Below are positions 59,214-64,000 of a DNA stretch of 64,000 nucleotides, in pieces. Each line of letters starts with the position of its first letter. The stretch's first letter is position 1. Under the pieces are notes generated by a model. The model made no database searches, was not told where the DNA came from, and was given only the letters and a program-made list of their open reading frames with translations. The stretch is from REEB85 sp018971455 (lineage in GTDB: Bacteria > Pseudomonadota > Alphaproteobacteria > Acetobacterales > Acetobacteraceae): contig JAGWNT010000003.1 of the NCBI GenBank assembly GCA_028871195.1, positions 1 through 64,000 of the forward strand, read 5' to 3'. The position numbers were made by a program, and so were the translations under genes.

Positions 59214-59834
59214 ATGCCCGAGATTGGCCTGATCGATCAGTTGCGCGCCGCGCGCATCGTGCCCGTGGTGCGCACCAGCTCCGCGCGGCTCGCCGCCACC
59301 GGCATCGCGTGGCTGCGCGAGGCGGGTCTGCGCATCTTCGAAATCACCATGACGATTCCGGACGCGCCGGCGCTGATCCGCGAGCTCGCCGCGGAGCCCG
59401 GCCTGCTGGTCGGGGCCGGCACGGTGGGCGACGCGGCGACCGCCGAGGCGTGCCTCGCCGCCGGCGCCCGCTTCATCGTTGCCCCCTGGGTCGATGCGAG
59501 CCTGGCCGCGCCCTGCCGCGCGGCGGGGGCGGCATTGATGCTGGGCGCGCTGACGCCGACCGAGGTGCGCGCGGCCCTGGCCGGCGGAGCGGATGTGGTG
59601 AAGGTGTTCCCGGCCTCCTCGGCGGGCGGCCCAGCGCATGTGAAGGCGCTGCGCAGCGTCTTTCCCGGGGTCGCCTTCTGCCCGACCGGCGGCATCGAGC
59701 CGGCGCAGATCGGCGCTTATCTCGCGGCCGGCGCGGCCTTCCTCGGCATGGGCGGCGCGCTCGTCGATGAGCGGCGCATCGCCGGCGGCGAGCGAACGGC
59801 CATCATGGACGCGGCGCGGGCCGTACTCGCATGA
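59214..59834 (+). CDS. eda: KDPG/KHG aldolase
   Basis: Cleaves 2-keto-3-deoxy-6-phosphogluconate to pyruvate and glyceraldehyde-3-phosphate (Entner-Doudoroff or uronate catabolism). The 206-residue product has ARIVPVVRTSS, FEITMTIPDAPALI, GAGTVGDA, the Schiff-base lysine in ADVVKVFPASSAGGPAHVKAL and CPTGGIEP. A GGAGG Shine-Dalgarno fixes the ATG. It overlaps kdgK by 4 nt, so kinase and aldolase form one unit. Confidence 0.92.
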   Translation: MPEIGLIDQLRAARIVPVVRTSSARLAATGIAWLREAGLRIFEITMTIPDAPALIRELAAEPGLLVGAGTVGDAATAEACLAAGARFIVAPWVDASLAAPCRAAGAALMLGALTPTEVRAALAGGADVVKVFPASSAGGPAHVKALRSVFPGVAFCPTGGIEPAQIGAYLAAGAAFLGMGGALVDERRIAGGERTAIMDAARAVLA

Positions 59835-60763
59835 GCCTGGACTTGCTGTGCATCGGCGAGCCGATGATGGAATACAACGAGCAGCCCGCCAACGCCGAAG
59901 GGGATCGATTTTATCTTGAGGGGTTTGGCGGCGATACCTCAAACGCCGCCGTCGCCGCCGCGCGGCAGGGGGCGCGGGTCGGCTACCTCACGGCCCTGGG
60001 CCGCGACGATGCCGGCGACCGCTTCCTGGCGCTGTGGCGCGAGGAGGGGGTGGAGTGCGGGCACGTTCTGCGCTCGGAGACGCGCGGCACCGCGGTCTAT
60101 TTCGTCCGCCACGCGGCCGAGGGACATTCCTTCCAGTATTTCCGCGCCGGCTCCGCGGCGAGCGCGCTGGCGCCGGCCGACGTGCCCGAGCCCCTGGTGA
60201 GCGGCGCGCGCATGCTCTACGCCTCGGGCATCAGCCAGGCGATTTCCGACAGCGCCGCGGATGCGGTGTTCCACGCGATCACCCTGGCGCGCCATCGCGG
60301 CGTGCAAATCGCCTACGACACCAATTACCGGCCGCGCCTGTGGCCGCCGGCGCGGGCGGCCGCGGTGATCCATGCCGCCATGGCGCAGACCGACATCGCC
60401 CTGCCCGGCATGGAGGACGCGACGGCGCTGACCGGTCTCACCGATCCCGATGCGGTCGCCGATTTCTACCTCCGGCTCGGGCCGAAACTGGTGGTGCTCA
60501 AGCAGGGGGCGGCGGGCGCGCTGCTGGCGACGCCCGAGGGGCGGGTGCGGATTCCGCCCTTTCCCTGCACGCCGGTCGATGCGACCGGCGCCGGCGACAC
60601 GTTCTGCGGCAGCTTCCTCGCGCGCATCCTGGCCGGGGACGCGCCGCTCCAGGCCGCACGCTATGCCGCCGTCGCGGCGGCGTTGCAGACGCAGGGATTC
60701 GGCGCGGTCGCGCCGATTCCACGCCCCGAGGCCGTGCGGGCGGCGCTGGCCGGATGGAACTGA
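59831..60763 (+). CDS. kdgK: 2-keto-3-deoxygluconate kinase (PfkB family)
   Basis: Phosphorylates 2-keto-3-deoxygluconate to KDPG for the aldolase just upstream. The 310-residue PfkB-family kinase has GGDTSNAAVAAARQGARVGYLTALGRDDAGDRFL, YFRAGSAAS, IAYDTNYRPRLW and the active-site signature DATGAGDTFCGSFLA. Overlap with eda supports the specific assignment; PfkB sugar kinases are otherwise hard to tell apart. Its stop overlaps the GNAT start by 10 nt. Confidence 0.88.
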   Translation: MSLDLLCIGEPMMEYNEQPANAEGDRFYLEGFGGDTSNAAVAAARQGARVGYLTALGRDDAGDRFLALWREEGVECGHVLRSETRGTAVYFVRHAAEGHSFQYFRAGSAASALAPADVPEPLVSGARMLYASGISQAISDSAADAVFHAITLARHRGVQIAYDTNYRPRLWPPARAAAVIHAAMAQTDIALPGMEDATALTGLTDPDAVADFYLRLGPKLVVLKQGAAGALLATPEGRVRIPPFPCTPVDATGAGDTFCGSFLARILAGDAPLQAARYAAVAAALQTQGFGAVAPIPRPEAVRAALAGWN

Positions 60764-61338
60764 CCACCGGGAGGCTGGTGCTGCGGCGCTGGCGCGAGAG
60801 CGACCGCGCGCCGCTTGCGGCGATGACCGCCGATCCGGCCGTCATGCGCTATTTCCTCCATGGCCGCACGCCGGCCCAATCCGATGCCTGGATGGACCGG
60901 GTGGAGGGACATTTCGCGCGCGAGGGGTTCGGCATCTGGGCCGTCGAGGCGCCCGGGGTGGCGCCGCTGATCGGCTTCACCGGCCTCGCCCGGGTGATCG
61001 ACCTGCCTTGCGCGCCGGCGGTCGAAATCGCCTGGACCTTCGCCGCCGCCTATTGGCGGCAGGGCTATGCGCGCGAGGCGGCGGCGGCGGCGCTGGAGGA
61101 CGGGTTCAACCGGCTCGACCTCCACCAGATCGTCGCCTTCACCGCGCGGGTGAACCTGGCCTCGCAAAATCTCATGCAGCGGCTGCTCATGGTGCGCGAC
61201 CCGGCGGCCGATTTCGACCATCCGCGCATCCTGCAAGGCCACCCTTTGCGCCCGCATGTGCTGTATCGTGCCTGGCGCCCCGCCGGCCCACGGCCGCCGC
61301 GCCAGGGTGCGCCGCCAACCGAAGGATCCATGCCATGA
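60754..61338 (+). CDS. GNAT family N-acetyltransferase
   Basis: A 194-residue RimJ-like GNAT: LTTGRLVLRRWRESDRAPLAAM, VEIAWTFAAAYWRQGYAREAAAAALEDGFNRL (acetyl-CoA pocket RQGYAREA) and FTARVNLASQNLMQRLLM. Resembles the small ribosomal/antibiotic-type acetyltransferases, but the substrate is unknown. It overlaps kdgK by 10 nt and the DUF1269 gene by 4 nt, so transcription is coupled even though function is probably not. Confidence 0.88.
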   Translation: MELTTGRLVLRRWRESDRAPLAAMTADPAVMRYFLHGRTPAQSDAWMDRVEGHFAREGFGIWAVEAPGVAPLIGFTGLARVIDLPCAPAVEIAWTFAAAYWRQGYAREAAAAALEDGFNRLDLHQIVAFTARVNLASQNLMQRLLMVRDPAADFDHPRILQGHPLRPHVLYRAWRPAGPRPPRQGAPPTEGSMP

Positions 61339-61853
61339 GCGATCTCGTGATGATTGCCTTCTCCAGCGAGGAGCGGGCGGAAGCGGTGCGTCATAAAATA
61401 TTGGAAATGCAGAAAGAATACCTCATCGAGGTCAGCGATGCGGTGATCGCCGTCAAGCGGCCGGACGGGCATGTGAAGCTCAATCAGCTGCTCAACACCA
61501 CCACCGCCGGCGCGGTGTCCGGCACCTTCTGGGGCGCGCTGGTCGGGCTGCTGTTCATGATGCCGCTGGTCGGCGCGGCCATCGGCGCCGCCTCGGGGGC
61601 GATCGGGGGCGCGCTCAGCGATGTCGGCATCGACGACAACTTCATGAAGAAGGCGGCCGACGTGCTGCAACCCGGCAATGCCGCGCTGTTCCTGCTGATC
61701 CGCAAGATGACCACCGACAAGGTGCTGGACGCGCTGCGCGGCGAGGGCGGCACGGTGATGCGCACCTCGCTCGACCACACCCGGGAGGAGGCGCTGCGCG
61801 CCGCCCTCGCCGGCGCCCACGCGGCTCAGGCCGGCAGCGACTCGAGCGCCTGA
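61335..61853 (+). CDS. DUF1269 family protein
   Basis: A 172-residue protein of the DUF1269 family: MIAFSSEERAEAVRHKILEMQKEYLIEVSDAVIAVKRPDGHVKLNQLLN, then a Gly/Ala-rich hydrophobic segment (FWGALVGLLFMMPLVGAAIGAASGAIGGALSD) and ALFLLIRKMTTDKVLDALRG. Membrane-associated, function unknown, often linked to stress. ATG overlaps the GNAT stop. Its last 28 nt overlap the convergent small gene. Confidence 0.85.
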   Translation: MSDLVMIAFSSEERAEAVRHKILEMQKEYLIEVSDAVIAVKRPDGHVKLNQLLNTTTAGAVSGTFWGALVGLLFMMPLVGAAIGAASGAIGGALSDVGIDDNFMKKAADVLQPGNAALFLLIRKMTTDKVLDALRGEGGTVMRTSLDHTREEALRAALAGAHAAQAGSDSSA

Positions 61854-62161
61854 AGCAGGTTGGGGAACCAGCCGACGGTCACCCCGGTGGCCGGGCGCCA
61901 GACGGTGAAGCCGTGGGCCGCACAGCCCACCGCCCAGCTCGCCCACAACGCGCCGTCGCGATAGATCAGCAGGAAATCCCCCAGCTCGGGATCATCGTCC
62001 GGCAGGTCGGTGTGGATGACCACGCGGCTGAAGCCGCTCTGCCGCGCGGTGACCGCCCAGCTGGCCGCATGGATGCGGTCGCGCGCCGACAGGCGGCGGG
62101 CACGGCCGGCCGGAACAGGAAAGGGGATGACCTTGGCCGAGGCGATCCGCTGCTCGTGCAT
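61826..62161 (-). CDS. Hypothetical protein (111 aa)
   Basis: A 111-residue soluble protein without a recognised domain: VIPFPVPAGRARRLSARDRIHAASWAV, RVVIHTDLPDDDPELGDFLLIYRDGALWASWAVGC and PNLLQALESLP. Rich in Trp and Asp in its middle. Overlaps DUF1269 by 28 nt at the 3' end (convergent). The start has a GGAAGG-like site upstream. Function unknown; composition and orientation resemble a small real protein rather than a shadow. Confidence 0.6.
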   Translation of the reverse strand: MHEQRIASAKVIPFPVPAGRARRLSARDRIHAASWAVTARQSGFSRVVIHTDLPDDDPELGDFLLIYRDGALWASWAVGCAAHGFTVWRPATGVTVGWFPNLLQALESLPA

Positions 62162-62219
62162 TGGGAGGCTCCTTCCCGCTGGGGTGCGGCAAGGGTCTAG
62201 CGGCGCCCTGGCCGCCGCG

Positions 62220-62237
62220 CTGTGATCTGGACCACAG
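62220..62237. promoter_or_regulatory. Inverted repeat CTGTG-N8-CACAG (CRP-like or terminator)
   Basis: CTGTGATCTGGACCACAG contains TGTGA-N6-CCACA, four of five bases of the second half of a CRP/FNR-type site. It lies 11 nt past the purA stop on the minus strand, where it could also fold as a 7-bp terminator hairpin with one wobble. Either role is weakly supported. Confidence 0.3.
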
Positions 62238-62248
62238 GCGGCGGATAA

Positions 62249-63538
62249 TTATCCCTCGAACGGGTCGCGCATCATGATGGTGTCGTCGCGCTCCGGGCCG
62301 GTGGAGAGCAGCGTCACCGGCGCCTCGACCAGTTCCTCGATGCGGCGGACGTATTTGATGGCCTGCGCCGGCAGGTCGGCCCAGCTGCGGGCGCCGCGCG
62401 TCGAGCCGGCCCAGCCCTCCATCGTCTCATAGACCGGCCGCGCCGCCGCCTGGGCGCCCATCGCGGCCGGCAGGTGCTGGAAGAGCTTGCCGCCGATGTC
62501 GTAGCCGGTGCACAGGCGCAACTCGGGCAGGCCGTCCAGCACGTCGAGCTTGGTCAGCACCAGCCCGTGGATGCCGCCGACCTTCACCGCCTGGCGCACC
62601 ATCGCCGCATCGAACCAGCCGCAGCGGCGGCGGCGGCCGGTGACGGTGCCGAACTCATGGCCGCGATCGCCGAGCAGCGTGCCGGTCTCGTCGGTCAGCT
62701 CGGAGGGGAACGGGCCGGAACCGACGCGGGTGCAGTAGGCCTTGGCGATGCCGAGCACGAAGCCGATGGCCGAGGGGGCGATGCCGGCGCCCGAGGCGGC
62801 GGTGGCGGCGACGGTGTTGCTGCTGGTGACGAAGGGGTAGGTGCCGTGATCGACGTCGAGCATGACGGCCTGGGCGCCCTCGAAGAGGATGCGCTTGCCG
62901 CCGCGGCGCGCCGTGTCGAGGCGTTCCCAGACCGGCTCGACATAGGGCAGGATCTGCGGGGCGAGTTCGAGCAGCCGGTCGAGCAGGGCCTGCTTCTCGA
63001 ACGTCTCGGCGCCGAGACCGTGCAGGAGCGTGTTGTGGTGCAGCAGCAGCTCGTCGAGCTTGTCCGACAGCGTCGCCGGCTCGGCGAGATCGCAGGCGCG
63101 GATGGCGCGGCGGGCCACCTTGTCCTCATAGGCCGGGCCGATGCCGCGGCCGGTGGTGCCGATCTTGCGTTCGCCGCGGGCGGCCTCGCGCGCGCGGTCC
63201 AGTGCGGCGTGCAGCGGCAGGATGAGAGTGGCGTTCTCGGCGAGGCGCAGCGTCTCGGGCGTCACCGCCAGGCCCTGGGCGCGGACGCGGGCGATTTCGG
63301 CGAGCAGCGCCTCCGGATCGACCACCACGCCGTTGCCGATGATGCCGAGCTTGCCGCGCACCAGGCCCGAGGGCAGCAGGGAGAGCTTGTAGGTCTCGTT
63401 GCCCACCACCAGCGTGTGGCCGGCATTGTGGCCGCCCTGGAAGCGCACCACGATGTCGGCGCGGCTGGCGAGCCAGTCCACCACCTTGCCCTTGCCCTCG
63501 TCGCCCCATTGCGCGCCGATGACGGTGACGTTGGCCAT
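62249..63538 (-). CDS. purA: Adenylosuccinate synthetase
   Basis: Makes adenylosuccinate from IMP, aspartate and GTP (AMP biosynthesis). The 429-residue enzyme has the P-loop GAQWGDEGKGK at its start, RFQGGHNAGHT, the IMP-binding GTTGRGIGPAYEDK, and DVDHGTYPFVTSSNT, GRRRRCGWFD and TKLDVLDGL in order. ATG at 63538; an in-frame extension would run into hisZ. Five bases separate it from the hisZ stop, a hisZ-purA arrangement seen in some Alphaproteobacteria. Confidence 0.97.
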   Translation of the reverse strand: MANVTVIGAQWGDEGKGKVVDWLASRADIVVRFQGGHNAGHTLVVGNETYKLSLLPSGLVRGKLGIIGNGVVVDPEALLAEIARVRAQGLAVTPETLRLAENATLILPLHAALDRAREAARGERKIGTTGRGIGPAYEDKVARRAIRACDLAEPATLSDKLDELLLHHNTLLHGLGAETFEKQALLDRLLELAPQILPYVEPVWERLDTARRGGKRILFEGAQAVMLDVDHGTYPFVTSSNTVAATAASGAGIAPSAIGFVLGIAKAYCTRVGSGPFPSELTDETGTLLGDRGHEFGTVTGRRRRCGWFDAAMVRQAVKVGGIHGLVLTKLDVLDGLPELRLCTGYDIGGKLFQHLPAAMGAQAAARPVYETMEGWAGSTRGARSWADLPAQAIKYVRRIEELVEAPVTLLSTGPERDDTIMMRDPFEG

Positions 63539-63543
63539 GGCAA

Positions 63544-64000
63544 TTACTCCGGTTTGATGGGCACGAGATCGTCGCCCGACAGCATGTGGCGGCAGCCCAG
63601 CCGGGCCGCCTCGTGGGCGGGCACGCCGGCATCGGGAAAGCCCTCGACGGTGGCGTAGCCCTCGGCGCGGAGCGCGGCGGCGCGGACCGGGTCGCTGCCC
63701 GGCGGCAGATAGACGCGCGGCCGGGCCGGCCGGGCGGGTGCCGCACGCAGCACCGCGTCCGGATAGAGTGTGATGCCGGTCGCCGGTTCGCGCTCGCCGC
63801 AAATATAGCGGCCGCCGCGCCCCAGCTCCTCATGGCGGCCGGGGGCATAGACCGTCATGCAGACGCCGGTGTGATAGCGCAGGCCGCGGAACTCCACCGG
63901 GTCGATGGTCAGCTTGAGCGCCGGCGCGCGGGCGTGGATGGCGGCGACGGTGGCGGCGAGCCGGCCGGCAAGGGCGCGGGCGCCGGGGCTGAGGGTCGCC
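63544..64000 (-). CDS. hisZ: ATP phosphoribosyltransferase regulatory subunit HisZ, N-terminus outside window
   Basis: Histidyl-tRNA-synthetase-like regulatory partner of short-form HisG. About 150 C-terminal residues are present and open to the right edge. Seen are ARAPALKLTIDPVEFRGLRYHTGVCMTVYAPG, HEELGRGGRY (class II motif 3-like) and a C-terminal GDDLVPIKPE. The gene starts beyond 64000. It precedes purA in the same direction with a 5-nt gap. Confidence 0.88.
   Translation of the reverse strand, partial: ATLSPGARALAGRLAATVAAIHARAPALKLTIDPVEFRGLRYHTGVCMTVYAPGRHEELGRGGRYICGEREPATGITLYPDAVLRAAPARPARPRVYLPPGSDPVRAAALRAEGYATVEGFPDAGVPAHEAARLGCRHMLSGDDLVPIKPE

Overview
The window is a compact, very GC-rich stretch of bacterial chromosome, read as an alphaproteobacterium. 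Supporting lineage hints are a UPF0262 protein, a DUF983 protein, a TIGR03223/DUF1045 phosphonate-operon protein and a hisZ-purA pair. The last of these favours the Rhodospirillales/Acetobacterales side, but the genus is not determined. I see no rRNA, tRNA, CRISPR array, prophage, insertion sequence or recognisable defence locus. Gene order and codon use look like core chromosome, with many 4-base ATGA overlaps.

Layout. 1-2.5 kb: prpC (cut by the left edge) and prpD of the 2-methylcitrate cycle, on the minus strand. 2.6-5.0 kb: a cyclic amidohydrolase (allantoinase/hydantoinase type) followed by an N-carbamoyl amidohydrolase. 5.1-13.6 kb: housekeeping and small conserved genes (DUF983, UPF0262, mtnA, DedA, DUF2272 lipoprotein, rhodanese, cysteine synthase, a Cys-less AhpD-fold protein, sterol-desaturase family, beta-propeller). 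13.8-24.3 kb: one continuous nitrogen operon, urtABCDE (urea ABC importer) running directly into ureDABCEFG (urease and its maturation proteins). It is preceded by a textbook sigma-54 -24/-12 element and a candidate NtrC site, so urea capture and hydrolysis look nitrogen-controlled as one unit. 24.3-30.3 kb: tag, a split chromate transporter, a methyltransferase, a GST, recQ and a b-type cytochrome, with several palindromes and a 13-bp minisatellite in the gaps. 30.3-35.7 kb: cydDC thiol exporter, a GntR regulator with a cysteine-dioxygenase-like cupin, and pncC.

35.6-44.5 kb: a C-P lyase locus. phnG-H-I-J-K-L-M and a DUF1045 2H-phosphoesterase form one tightly coupled operon. It is divergent from the regulator phnF and a second, diverged phnM; phnN closes it on the opposite strand. 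A CTAG-centred inverted repeat sits in the phnF/phnG promoter region. phnCDE and phnP are absent, and DUF1045 is a plausible functional stand-in for PhnP.

44.5-54.9 kb: hydrolases and oddities, namely two gamma-glutamyltransferase-family proteins, a Cox11 (CtaG) protein fused to a cytochrome c domain, a serine beta-lactamase-family enzyme, a TPP enzyme with a basic tail, a stand-alone Lrp ligand domain, an amidase and an SDR. 54.9-64 kb: csaA-gpt, a MetX-like hydrolase with a CNNM/CorC-type protein, eda-kdgK (2-keto-3-deoxygluconate catabolism) followed by a GNAT and a DUF1269 protein, and hisZ-purA running off the right edge.

No wholly new multigene system is evident. The most unusual items are the Cox11-cytochrome c fusion, the second phnM under phnF, and several palindromic or tandem-repeat elements in otherwise tiny intergenic gaps.
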